From: Malania oleifera
Taxonomy: Eukaryota > Streptophyta > Magnoliopsida > Santalales > Ximeniaceae
Length of the DNA: 64,000 nucleotides
Reading direction: 5' to 3'
Assembly: GCF_029873635.1 (NCBI RefSeq)
Contig: NC_080427.1
Location: 69,986,848-70,050,847, forward strand
Shown here: piece after piece, positions 1-29,089 of the stretch
Numbering within the stretch: position 1 is the first letter of the stretch
How the letters are laid out: every line of letters starts with the position of its first letter
Made by a program: the position numbers and the translations under genes
Notes under the pieces: generated by a model
Database searches by the model: none
Seen by the model: only the letters and a program-made list of their open reading frames with translations
What the model was told of the DNA's origin: nothing

Positions 1-259
1 CTTGGAAACTTCTAACTCGGCTCAACTAATGTGGTTCCAATATCTAAGAATTTTTCTCAGTCCATTCTTCACATTGTATAACACCCTAAGGGGGCTTTTG
101 TTTCACGATATCTTTCAAGATTCTTGGGAATGTGATGTCTATGGCATCTTATTCCTACGTTTGTTTGAGCATGAGATGTGGTGAGCATATTCATATTTCT
201 GGGAATGTAAGGATTTCCATGAAACATACATGGGCATCGTATTATCTTTTTTCCACCTT

Positions 260-286
260 CCCCCCCCCCCCCCCCCCCCCCCCCCC
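260..286. repeat. Poly-C tract (27 nt)
   Basis: An uninterrupted run of C inside the Harbinger-like element. It produces spurious poly-Pro and poly-Gly reading frames on both strands. Its length is a likely place for assembly or sequencing error. Confidence 0.9.
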
Positions 287-787
287 GCGGATAAGGTGCA
301 TTGATGTCTTACTTTTTGGTCCAAATTGTCCTCATAATTTTGGATTTTGCAATAATGCCCCTATAAAATAATATAATATAATCATGCTTGATTATTAGAT
401 TTAAAATAATAAATTACCAACAAGCTAAAAGTAAAAAAAAAATTAAGTTAGCATAAATATTAATCATTTTAATTATAAAAATATATAAAATGTTGATTAA
501 AGATATTAATTATGAAATTTTAATTAAAATTTAATTAATTTTTAATTAGGAAATAATTTAAATTAAGTAAAAAAATTTAAAGCATTAATTAAAAAATATT
601 AATTTAACATAAATATTAGTCAAAATTTCAATTAGAAAAACATTAAAAATTGTTAATTACAAATATGAATAAACAATTGGTTAATTTTTCAATTAGAAAT
701 ATTAAAAATGTTAAATACAAATATTAATAATAATTTTATTTAATTTTTTGATTCGACGATATTTAAAATGTATATTAAATATAAATC

Positions 788-857
788 CATTGTGGTCCGC
801 CCCTTCCCTGGACCCCACATACGAGGGAGCTTTGTGCACCGGGCTGCCTTTTTTTAT
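788..857 (+). mobile_element. 5'-truncated SINE tail (Au-SINE-like)
   Basis: The stretch containing GGTCCGCCCCTTCCCTGG, then GGGAGCTTTGTGCACCGGG, then a T run matches the well-known 3' body of plant Au-type SINEs. The 5' tRNA-like half with the pol III boxes is not recognisable, so this is a dead 3' fragment. It sits inside the Harbinger-like element and is therefore younger than it. Confidence 0.6.
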
Positions 858-1344
858 TTTTATTTATTAATCATGTTAATATTTATGTTAATTGATGTTT
901 GTAATTTATTAAATAAAAGTAACATTATTATTGTTTTATAAAAATTTAATGCAGTAGTTAGTATTTAGACACTGTATTGCCCTCAATTATTGGTTAATCG
1001 ATGACTAAGTGTTAGATGTTTTAAATTTATAATTATTAAAAATTTTTGGATATAGATTTAATTAAGTACAGTAGTACATATTCTTAGTCGGTTTTTGGGT
1101 TGGAAAATACAATTATTCTTCATATGCGTGTTACATACATGTTAAAAGGATATACTGGTCATCTTCTTGTAATACTTACAAAGATTATCATGTTGAACCA
1201 AATATTGACATGAGAATCTTTTGTACATTCCTTGGAACCTTATAACTCGAACTAAATAAAAATATTCCTATGAGGCAGACATCCTATTCCCAGGAATGAG
1301 ATTCCTAGGAATGTCATTCCATGGGCAAGCCAAACGATCCCTAA

Positions 1345-1910
1345 ATGTTATTTTAAAAACATTAAGAATAAGTACTTTCACTCCTAATACACAATTTTTT
1401 TCTTTATTAAAAAAAGGGGCACTGTTTAACAGATGCTGTCTATTGTTTGTGAGAAAAGCATAATGGTTCTTCAAAAAATTCTTCTGTATCTATTTTGATG
1501 ATCCAATAATGAGTTCGATTCTGCTGCCTAGCCATGCTTGTATGAGTCCAGAAAATGGCACATACACATTTAGCTTCCATGATGTATGATCGTACATCTG
1601 GATGTATGCATGTGCACATGCATATTTGTAGGTGGTTGTAAGAAATCTATCATTTGCTTGGTTTTAAATAGATGTAATTGGTGGCATAGCATAACAGTAA
1701 TGTGCGCTGCTGTAAGTGGGACTCACATGGTGGGAAACTAGTGTAATGGCAGTGAATTGCTTCAAGCATGCTCAATCCTGTCTATATTGGTAGATTTGCA
1801 TGCTTAAACTCATCTTAGAAAATTTAAATTATTTTGAGTCCTTTAGTTCAACTTACCGACAGTGTTCAACAAGGGCAATATATTTTGTATTGGCTTTAAA
1901 ATGATATTGA

Positions 1911-1962
<52 letters not shown>

Positions 1963-2154
1963 CTTTTTATTAATCATATATATATATATATATGTGTGAT
2001 ATAAAAATCAGTGAGACAAAATACATTTGCTTGTAATATAATATACAATATTGAAGTATTAAGCATGTAGAAACTACAATAAATAAAACGAGGTCATATT
2101 TTATTAATTTGATATATTTAGAGCAATGAGTTATATTAATGACCTAAGCTTTAA
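1345..2154. other. Intronic spacer with (AT)n
   Basis: No exon or element is recognised here. The main feature is an (AT)n microsatellite at 1912-1958, with a second short AT run near 1976-1993. The stretch is part of the intron upstream of the first visible CDPK exon. Confidence 0.6.
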
Positions 2155-2538
2155 AATTACACCTTTATTACATTAGTTCCTAAGGAGGATCATTCTACTA
2201 GGGTTCATGATTTTGAACCTATTAGTTTGATCAATTGTGTATAGAAAATTCTTGCGAAAGTCCTTGATGATAGGTTTATGGAGGTACTTGGTAAGACGTC
2301 CTAGCTCTTTATTAGGTTTTGTGGTTGGAGGTGCATTTTGGATGTTGTCCTTCTGGAGGATGAAGTTGTTGAAGATGCTAATAGTGGTAAGAAGATGAAT
2401 TTAGTGTTGGTTAGATTTTGAGAAGGCATGGTTGGGTGAATTGGAGTTTTCATGGATAATGTTTTAGGCCAGAGAGGTTGGATTAGGACCTATATTTCTT
2501 TTGCATCCTTTTTTGTGATTATTAGTGGAGAACTTAAG

Positions 2539-3229
2539 GTTCGTTTGGTATCACTGTCAAAAATTATGAAAACGAAAAACTAGGAAAGAAAACCAAAATA
2601 GAAACTAAAAATAAAAAACTAGCAACTTGTGTGGTTAATATTTATTGAACTAAAACAAATTAAAAACTTGATTAAACAAATGCTCATTTTTGCCCTTGAA
2701 TCAAATAATAATTACAAAATATAATTAAAATAATGAAACTACAAACTAATATAAATTTTAAAAATACTTTAATAAAAATAAAAATTGTTATAATTTTTTA
2801 ACTTAATTATTATACTTCAAATTCACTTTACAAGAACAGTCTTATTGTACATGATAATTGAAATATAGTAAAAAGAATTTTTAAAAGACTGTTATTATTT
2901 TTTATTTTTAAAAATAATTTAGTGGGCATTCTTTATTATATTTATATATTAAAATCCATATGATCAATTTAATTTAATTTTAATTAAAAATTATGGATAA
3001 AATGAATGATTTAATCCGAAAAATTTAATCTTAGACACAAAAATATTTTGGCAATACGTTGCCGAAACAATTGAAAATCATAAAATTTGGTTTTCATTTT
3101 TTTGCAAACAGATGAAAACTGTCAATAGACATAGAAAACCAGCAACCTAAGCAAATGTGTTTTCATAATCTGTTTTTTCATTGTACAAAATGGAAAGCAA
3201 AAAACTGAAAATAGAAACGATACCTATAG
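2539..3229. mobile_element. MITE family P, copy 1
   Basis: A roughly 690-bp AT-rich segment inserted in the LINE relic. It starts GTTCGTTTGGTATCACT and ends with the approximate inverted counterpart (AAACGATACCTATAG). A second copy with the same internal order (GAAAC/AAAAC-rich ends, a TTTTTGCCCTTGAAT-like block, a CTTATTGTACATG-like block) lies at 16256-16903. The flanks GAACTTAAG and GCTTTTAAG may be a decayed 9-bp target duplication, which would suggest a Mutator-type element. It has no coding capacity. Confidence 0.6.
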
Positions 3230-4008
3230 GCTTTTAAGATTTGGCTTTCAGCTTCTATGAGTGTGAGACAAAGGGCTCTGTTATCTTGTTTTCTCTTTAT
3301 CGTGGTTATGAATGTTCTGAGTGGGATAATTGTGAGGGCTGTTGGTAGGGTTTCGCTTATGGTGTTGCTGGGAAGGAAGCTGTGGGTAAGTGGTTTTTGT
3401 GGTTCCCTTTAAAATTAATTCTCTTTGGCTTGAAGTAAGCAAGTGTAAATTTGGCTTGCAAGTGAATGGGTGGGATTAATTATGAATGTACCGAGTATAA
3501 AGTGGGTAAAGATGTTCAATTCTTGGAGGATATTTGGCCTGGGGTAAACTTTTTGTTCTTTGTTTTTGTTGCCTTCCAGTGCTTCCACCCCCCACCCCAC
3601 CCCCTCCTACACCCCCCTCTCTCTTTGGATCATGATGCACTTTGTTCTTTTTTTATTATGGATCGTGATTGCATTTATTGGGATTTATTTTTGAGTGTAT
3701 CATAGTTATAGGGAGGTTGAGTTTACATTGAATTGCTCTAGTCCTTGCATTATTCCTGCAGGTGGGATGCCATGGTCTAAAGTTTGTATGCTTCTTGCTT
3801 TCCCTCCTGTAAATCTTTTTATTCTTTTCTGATTTGTTCTCAGTTTCTCTAGTAAATATTTTTATTCCCTTCTGATTTGTTCTCATTCTTTTCTTCTTAT
3901 TAAGATTTCTTCGGGGTGATCCTTAATCAAGGTAATACCTACAACCGATTGCAGATTGGAAGACCTTCTAAAGCTTTATCTGCTGATGTGTGTGTGATGT
4001 GTTGTACC

Positions 4009-4608
4009 CATGGTCTTAAATTTCCATGAAATTGCCGAAATTTATCGAAATATCAAAATTTTAGCGAAACTTGTCGAAATTTTAACTATACAATAAAATT
4101 TTGCCGGAATTCAAATGAGAGATTTAGGAGTGAAGTGAAATTTCTCTTTTAATTTATTTTATCGAAACAAAAGATTATTACAAGTGCTTTTGAAATTATA
4201 TGAAAAAATAAACTTATAGTGACATTTTATTTAACCATTCATGTCTAAATTATCATTATTTGTGTAATAAATAATATTTAAACGATTTATGAATTTCATC
4301 TGTATTAATTGAATATGTTTAATGTACATTGTCTCACAAATATGTTTGATACACATACTATTTTGCAACTTTTCCATCTCATACAAAACATAGATGTATT
4401 TAATTTGTTATCTATTAGTCCTAAAACTTATATTATAATGTTTGTTAACCATTTCTAAAGTTTCACAAAGAATTCCATGCTTTAGTACTAATTTCTGTTA
4501 TTTTTTTCAAATTGAAATTGAAATTAACATCAAAATTGAAATTTTTGTCAAAATTTCCGTACTTTTGGGGCTTCGATATTTGAGTCGAAATTGAAATTTA
4601 AGACCTTG
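4009..4608. mobile_element. hAT-type MITE family Q, copy 1
   Basis: The termini are CATGGTCTTAAATTTC and, inverted, CAAGGTCTTAAATTTC, a 16-bp TIR with one mismatch. They are flanked by GTTGTACC (4001-4008) and GTTATACC (4609-4616), an 8-bp TSD with one change. CA...TG ends with an 8-bp TSD fit hAT. The interior is rich in GAAATT/AATTTC repeats and non-coding. It splits the zinc-binding region of the LINE relic, whose reading resumes on the far side. Confidence 0.75.
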
Positions 4609-4975
4609 GTTATACCTCTGGTGAGACTGATGCTAGTCTGTTTCTTCATTGCTTTGTGACTTGGAGTTTATTGAACATGCCTTTTGGTTTGAGTGTGCCC
4701 TAGTTCATTGGAGGCTTTTTAGCACATTGATTTTAGACCATTTGGGAAGCATTAGGATGAATGGGAATTATGACGGTGTGCAGTTTTTGCCTTTTTTTTT
4801 TTTTCTTGGTGATTTGGTTAGTGAGACACGCTTATATTGTTCATGATTGCCCTTTGCCTTATATAATTTCGGACATGATTACCCCCTTTACTTCACTGTG
4901 GGTTTTTTCTTTAGATTATTTTGGCAGTGTTCATCCTCTGGTATTTAGCATGCTTTGAAGGTGTTGTTAGCCAGA

Positions 4976-23065
<18,090 letters not shown>

Positions 23066-23815
23066 CCTATAAACCAGGCAGGACTGGTGTTGTAGAATCC
23101 ATACGAGAAAATTAGTGGATTGATCTCCCCTTTTACCTCGGGGCTTGCTTTCTTTTGTAATCATTCACTTGGGGGCAATTGATTAAATTAAAGCCCCTTT
23201 GATTGGTGGCTTGAAAGGATTACGAAAAAAGAATGAGTAAATCTTCTTTGCCTCAGCAACACGTTGAGTAAATCCTATGTGCTTTGTGGCCATAGCACAT
23301 GTATGATTCTTGTCTCGTCTGATTTCTGCTGTTGACATGGTGGAACCGAACAACTCTCTAGTTCTAGTATAGTGTTTGTCAAGAGAAACATGGTCTTCTA
23401 GTGCATGAGTTGTGCTTCAATTCTCTCTCTCTCTCTCTCTCTCTCCTGATGTCCATTGTCTGACACGTTGTTTCAGGGGCGTGTTTGATGTATTTAAGTA
23501 ATGGTCGCCCTCTGATCTATTAATGATAGCAAAATGAGTTGCTCAAGAGCACAATTTAGAATTGGTTCTTTACCGGATATGAAGAATGTGATTTCTTAAT
23601 GAACACGAGTATCTGGTATGAGCTTTCGGCCGGGAAAGGAACAGGGTTCCAGCAGCTTGAGTATTTTGAAATAATTGCTATAAACATGGTATTCAATTTG
23701 TTGATACCTAGGCTGTTTTGTTTTGTTTTTTTTATTTTTTTTATTTTTCAACTGTTTGTAAATAATTTTATCTACTAGTTGTGTTCAAAAGTGGTAGAAC
23801 ATGAACACTGATCTA

Positions 23816-23860
<45 letters not shown>

Positions 23861-24347
23861 TATCTTAACTTATTGGAGAAGGGTTCAGAATGATGAGAAG
23901 TAATACTATTAAAGGTTCAATGGGATCGTCACTAACTTGTTATTTATCTAGGTGTGTTTAGTTTATTTAATTACTAGTTGTTTGGTATTTAGACTAATCC
24001 TAAGGCCAAAGAACTAGTAGTCTCGATTTGTATTTACTAAAATTAAGATCGGTAGTTCAGTTATGCAAGTGGAAAATACTAGTACTTCTTACACACATTT
24101 CAATGAATGGTAATTAATTATGAATTATCCTTAAATTGAATTTAATATTCTTTAATTAACTCCTTAAAATAAATAAATAAATATTAAAATTTTAAAATAA
24201 AATGTTAAATAAAAGTACGATTTAAGAATGTCTAATAAGATATTCAAAGGAGAGAATCTTATTAGATAAACCTTCATTAGAACTAATATAGGTGAAGTCT
24301 GAAATATCTCTTTACCATTTGTTTAATCATTGGGCACACATAAAATA

Positions 24348-24400
<53 letters not shown>

Positions 24401-24913
24401 TAAAAATCAAACACATTTATCAAATTTGAGCAAAAAATAATCTTTAAAACATTCTTAGGTTTCTAAAATTTTTTAAGAATTTTCTGAAATTTTTTTAATA
24501 TTTTCTGCAATTCTCGAGGATTTTAAAAGGTTTTTTTTCTTCATTTTATTTATTTTTGGAATTTTATTTATTTATTTATTTTTGTTATGTAAGTCAAAAT
24601 AGCTTAAATAATTTTTATTTATTTTTTCATGATTTAAAAAAAAATATTAATAATTTTTTTTATTTTTTATTTTCCCAATTTTTAAAAATGAAAAATAAAT
24701 TAATAATTAATTTTTTAAATAATGAATTGGCGATTTGGGAAGGGTCAGATCGGTTCAACCAGTTTGAACTGGGTTAATGGGTCAATTTAGGTTGACTTAG
24801 TTCAAACCGAGTTAATCTGGCTAAGGAAGGGCTACAATGTGTCAGTCAGCGGTTGTGACACGTGGCGCTAATTTTTATTTTATTTTTATGCTTTTTATTA
24901 TTTATAGTAGCAT
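23066..24913. other. CDPK 3' UTR and intergenic flank with microsatellites
   Basis: The 3' UTR begins after 23065. No perfect AATAAA is seen in the first 300 bp. The flank contains (TC)n at 23422-23445, (AAT)n at 23816-23861 and (TA)n at 24351-24398, and becomes very AT-rich. From about 24730 the sequence (GGTTCAACCAGTTTGAACTG, then GGGTTAATGGGTC) looks like part of an old LTR that continues beyond the solo LTR at 26789. Confidence 0.6.
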
Positions 24914-26788
24914 TGTCATGCCCTGAACCCGAAAATGGGACCCAGGGATGAGAATGTAACCTAACCTGTCCCTGTATCCAACAAAACATTCAAAGATATA
25001 ATACAAAGGATGAGGGTCCAATCCTCGTGGGGTTCCCAGACACCTTATACATATCCAAACACAATAGAATATACGTAGCGAAAATAAGGTCTTTCTATAC
25101 AAACATGGTACCATACCAGAGTTTATACACAAATAGAGTCAAGGCTCCATCATACAACGTACAACCGGGTGCCCAATATATCTCAAAACGGCAACCTGTG
25201 AAACAAAAGTCCTAGCACTTACCCAAGTGTTATCCGTAGTACATCGGCCACTACACTCCTAACATAAGGACGCTAGTTCCGATTACTCGAAGGACCCGAA
25301 AAATATGTACATACAGCAGGGGTGAGACACCTCTCAGTAAGGAAGAATACAAGTTATATCGGTGTGTGATATTTGAGTGTTATCATGACGCAACACATAT
25401 ACAGTTAAATGCAATTCTAGTACTAATTTCACAACAATGCATACATGCACACACACATGATCAAGCAATCCCAGTGTCTTCACACCCTTCGGCCCGAAGC
25501 TGGCTCGTGACATACGGCGTTGGCCGGTAGCCAACCCTCGAAACACAGCGTTATCAGCACATGGCTAATCCCAGAATCCCATGACATCGTACTAGGGCAA
25601 ACTGGTGGATCCACACCCTTCGGTGATCAGCCGGTAAGGTTCATGCCTTTAGATATGGAGCCAGACACTCTTGCCAAACATGGCCTAGTGATTTCATACG
25701 CCCACGGATATAGAGCTGGACACTCTCAGTACCTGGAACAAATTCAGAACATGTTCCTACTCGCATTTCAACCAATCACACACATATGCATGCTCATATA
25801 ACCCAAAAAATCACACCCATTTGGTAATCTAAAATCATGGCTTTCCAAACACATATAGTTTAAACAAGTCAAGTTACGACCATCCCTATAACACAGTATA
25901 AATCATTATATAGATTCGGTTTTCAACAAAACTAGGGATGCAGCCAGTCGCCCCCTTTTTCCCAAAATTGTAATCATGAAAAATCCATAATTTCCCCCCC
26001 GTTAGATTCCCCCAAATGAGTAGCCAAAACACACACAGGACCATGAACCACAGTTCTACCGAGTCCGATTTTGAAAATAATCGTTATAAACAGATTTCCC
26101 TTACCTTTCCCCCAAATGGCAAATCCCGAGCTCTAAGGCCCCAAAATAGCGAACCGAGTTCCAAAACCTACAACCAACAGTATAGAATATACTCACGACA
26201 CTATTCTCTACAAAACTACTAGATCAAAATTGAAAACCGAGCCTTGCCTCGATTTTGAGCCAAAACCCAAAAATGGCCGAACTGAAAATCCAATCCGTAG
26301 AACTTGTAGAGAATCCTTCCATGATCCTCGTGGTAACTTCGGATTAACGATTCTCGCGATGAACGACGAAGAAATCTAGAGTGATGAAGAATAGGAAGAG
26401 TTTCTAGAGAGATAGGGAGCTGAAATGAGATTTCTTAGCTGAGAAGTAATGAAAATGGATATTTATAGTACCATTGACTCAACAGTTCTCGTCGACGAAT
26501 TGTGTCCTCGTCGACAAGGTCATATAGATAGCTCATTGACGAGACGATGGCCTCGTCGACGAGCCTGGGATTTCCGATTTTTCGAAACCCCTCAGCTTCT
26601 CCTCGTCGACGAGCCTTTGAACTTCGTCGACGAGAAATGTAAGGCCTTCGTCAACAAACTCTAGCTTCGTCGATGAAGCCTGTTTAATTACCATCTCACT
26701 CCTCTCTTAATTAATGAAGCCTATTTAATTACTATCTCACCCCTCTCTTAATTAATTAAACCCACCTATCACAGTTTGGGTTCTAACA
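24914..26788 (-). mobile_element. Solo LTR, GTCGAC-palindrome Gypsy-like family (W), TSD AGCAT
   Basis: 1,875 bp with TG...CA ends (TGTCATGC ... TTCTAACA on the + strand), flanked by identical AGCAT pentamers at 24909-24913 and 26789-26793. In - orientation a TATA box (TATAAATA, complement of 26460-26467) lies just downstream of a cluster of CTCGTCGACGAG-type palindromes (about 26487-26690), and a CTCAGTAAGGAAG-like block occurs in the transcribed part. There is no internal region or second LTR, so it is a solo LTR left by LTR-LTR recombination. Superfamily is inferred from LTR size and layout; no coding part is available. Confidence 0.85.
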
Positions 26789-28739
26789 AGCATGGTGACG
26801 TCAGCGTGCGCCATGTGGCAAGACCCTTAAGGCTTGGAACTTTTGATGTGGATCGCTGACATGACAACGATCGGTTCGTCCATAGAAAACACAACTTGGA
26901 TGACTAGAATCGTGCGATGTCACCTCCCACATGTGCGGTCCCGGTTATTCCATGTGTCACCATCGTATGGTGACACGTGTCCCACTATTTATTTATTTTT
27001 TTTTAAAAAAAAACTCTTTTCTTTTCTTTTCTTTTCTTCCCTCCTAAATTCTCTAGAATCTCTTTCTCTCTTAACTATCACACCCTTTTTATCTCTCATT
27101 CTTCTCTCTATGTGTTCTCTCCCTCTCTAACTCCTCCATAGCCGTTGCTAGCCACCACGACTAGCAACCACCACCTCCTTTGGTGGTGCTCGTAGGGTAA
27201 GCTCTCCCCCTTTCTTCCTCTTTCTCTCTTCTCTCTTTAACTCTCTCTCATCTTTTGATTTTCTTTTTTTTTTCTCATCTCTCTAACTTTATTTCTCTCA
27301 TCTTACGAACTCTTATCTTTCATCTCACTTCTCTTTCTCAATCCCCACCTCCTGGGTCTTTTTTTTTTTTTTTTTTTCTTTTTCAATTTCATCTCTTTTT
27401 TCGAATCCCACTCTCTCTCACTCTATTTTCTCACTTCTCTCTTTGCTGGTCTTGTTTTAGCACCAGACAGAGAGCTTCATGCTCTTTACCAAAATGATCC
27501 TAGTGCAGAGCTCAAACTCGGACCCTAAAGGTGAATCCCCTTCCTTTTTAAATTTTTTTTTGTTCTTTTTATTTTTGGTTTTGTTGGATTTTTTCGTGAA
27601 ATTTTCTCAGGTTTTCTTGTGAAACAAATAGGATGGGGTTTGATTTAATCTAACATGGTTAGGTTTGGGGGTCAAGTTTGGTTTAATTCTAAGCTAAGTT
27701 GAGTTAATTGGGATTATGGATTTATGAAGTTATAGGTTTATGGGTTGAGGCTAAGTTAGGTTAAGGGGCTGGACTAGGCCTTAAATCCTTTAATTAGACA
27801 TTGGGCTTATAAAGAATGGGCTTATGACTTTTGGAATCGGTTGGAGGTTTTCTAGGCTTGGGTAGGATTGGGTTTGGGTGGTCATAGGTTAATTGGGTTA
27901 GACCTAGGTCATTGGACCCATAAGTTGGGCATTCAGGTTTAGTTACTTGGACCCAAGTCAAGTTGACTTGGGTTTTTTGGTCGGATTTAGGGTAATCCGG
28001 TATGGGTACATATTTGAATTTAAATGTGGATCTAAGTTTTTGGGTTCAAGTATTCCAAATTCAAGTCAAATACCCGAATCCTGTTTAGTATATTATGGGT
28101 AAATTATTTGCTGTTTTGTTTGAATTTAAACACTAACTTCAGAATCCTAAGTTCAAAATTCAACATTTTTTAGAAATTAAAATTTAAAAAAAAAAAGTAA
28201 TCAGTACCTACCTCCACTTTGCAATTTCCTCCTCCTTTTACCCGAGCCTCTTGAATTCCATTATGCCAATCTTCCACCACTTCTGCAATTCAAGCCGCTT
28301 GGTGCCCTATCTTTCATCACCTCTCAATCTCAATCACTCAACCTTCTCCTCACATTTTTTCCAAAAAAAAAAATTTAAATGAGCAATTCCTTTCTTTTTC
28401 TCTGTTTCTTTGAGTCTTTGTCTCTTCCTTCCCTTAGAAGCCCACTATTTATAGGTCTAGGTGATCACTCAATTTAACATTAATTAGCTCAATTAGGACC
28501 TAATTTGATCAATAAAATTTAATTTAAATTGTCTCACATATTTTAATTTAAAATTCCCACATGTCCAATCGCATATCTTCCTTTTGTGCTTGCAAATTTG
28601 AAGTTGAAGATGCTGGCCCTCCATTTCATTTTTTCCTTTTTTGATTTTTTTTTCAATATACAAACTTCATTTTCCATTTTCATTTTTCTTGTATTTTTTC
28701 TATATTTTCTCATTTTATTGAATTAACAATTATGTTATA
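26789..28739. other. Older LTR-like and pyrimidine-rich sequence
   Basis: This flanks the solo LTR on the right and appears to continue the sequence to its left. It includes a long CT-rich stretch (about 27000-27480), a TTAATTGGGTTA/GGGCTTATAAAG-type low-complexity region at 27640-28090 and AT-rich DNA to 28739. It resembles the leader or U3 of an LTR element, but no ends, PBS or ORF could be fixed. Confidence 0.35.
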
Positions 28740-29089
28740 TGTTGACTTTTTGAGTCCGATCTTTATTTTGATACTGAAAAAACACTAGTATCTTATGTGT
28801 GTTTAAGTATGTGAAGAGGTCTAAATTTTAGCACACATAAGATCAAGGAATTTGGAAGTCAGAAGAAAAACCAAAGATCATATGTATCTGACGCATTCCA
28901 TGAACGAGAAAAGAAGAAGAAGAAGACTGTTTAAATTGTAAATGCATTTTTATTTTGATTTGGTCTGTAATATAATGCATGACATGTATGATGTGGATGA
29001 TAAGCTCAGACAACCGTAGACTGATGATTACGCGCTTAAATTGAGTAATTAGGTGCTTTAATTCATGCATTACGAATTATATTTTTTTA

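Larger units (their letters stand above)
90..1341. mobile_element. Non-autonomous PIF/Harbinger (Tourist-like) TIR element, 1.25 kb
   Basis: The ends are inverted copies. The left end (GGGGGCTTTTGTTT...) and the reverse complement of the right end (GGGATCGTTTGGCTT...) align and stay similar for about 75 bp, including a shared stretch around TTCCTGGGAAT. A TAA triplet flanks each side (87-89 and 1342-1344), the 3-bp target duplication typical of PIF/Harbinger. No transposase ORF is present. The AT-rich interior holds a poly-C run and a SINE tail, so it has taken later insertions. The class is inferred from the TSD and terminus type. Confidence 0.65.
2155..4975 (+). pseudogene. Decayed L1-type LINE ORF2 remnant (reverse transcriptase and C-terminal zinc-binding region)
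   Basis: Translated across shifts and stops, 2155-2538 reads like LINE RT: a VPKE..STRVHDFEPISLINC block, then a KILAKVLDDR block and the region leading to the catalytic palm. At 3232-3420 a degraded (G)LRQGxxLSxFLF-like block appears, followed by a KWFxWFPL and FLEDIWPG-like region at about 3380-3545. At 3935-4008 and 4617-4720 come NRLQIGRPSKALSADVCVMC and ETDASLFLHCFVTWSL, typical of the zf-RVT region of plant LINEs. No frame is open for long, so it is non-functional. Two MITEs (2539-3229, 4009-4608) interrupt it and are younger. It lies in the CDPK intron in the same orientation as the gene. Confidence 0.75.

Noticed and set aside
132..371. Open frames with poly-Pro or poly-Gly on both strands
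   Set aside because: They are created by the 27-nt C run inside a non-coding TIR element.
3466..3705. ORF with a His/Pro-rich tail as a possible gene
   Set aside because: It overlaps the degraded LINE frame (FLEDIWPG-like block). The tail is a C-rich low-complexity run.
24902..26664. Several 60-90 aa ORFs on both strands within 24914-26788
   Set aside because: They are all inside a solo LTR, without domain similarity.
26834..27497. Two + strand ORFs rich in Ser, Phe and Leu
   Set aside because: They lie in a CT-rich low-complexity tract of LTR-like sequence. The composition explains the open frames.
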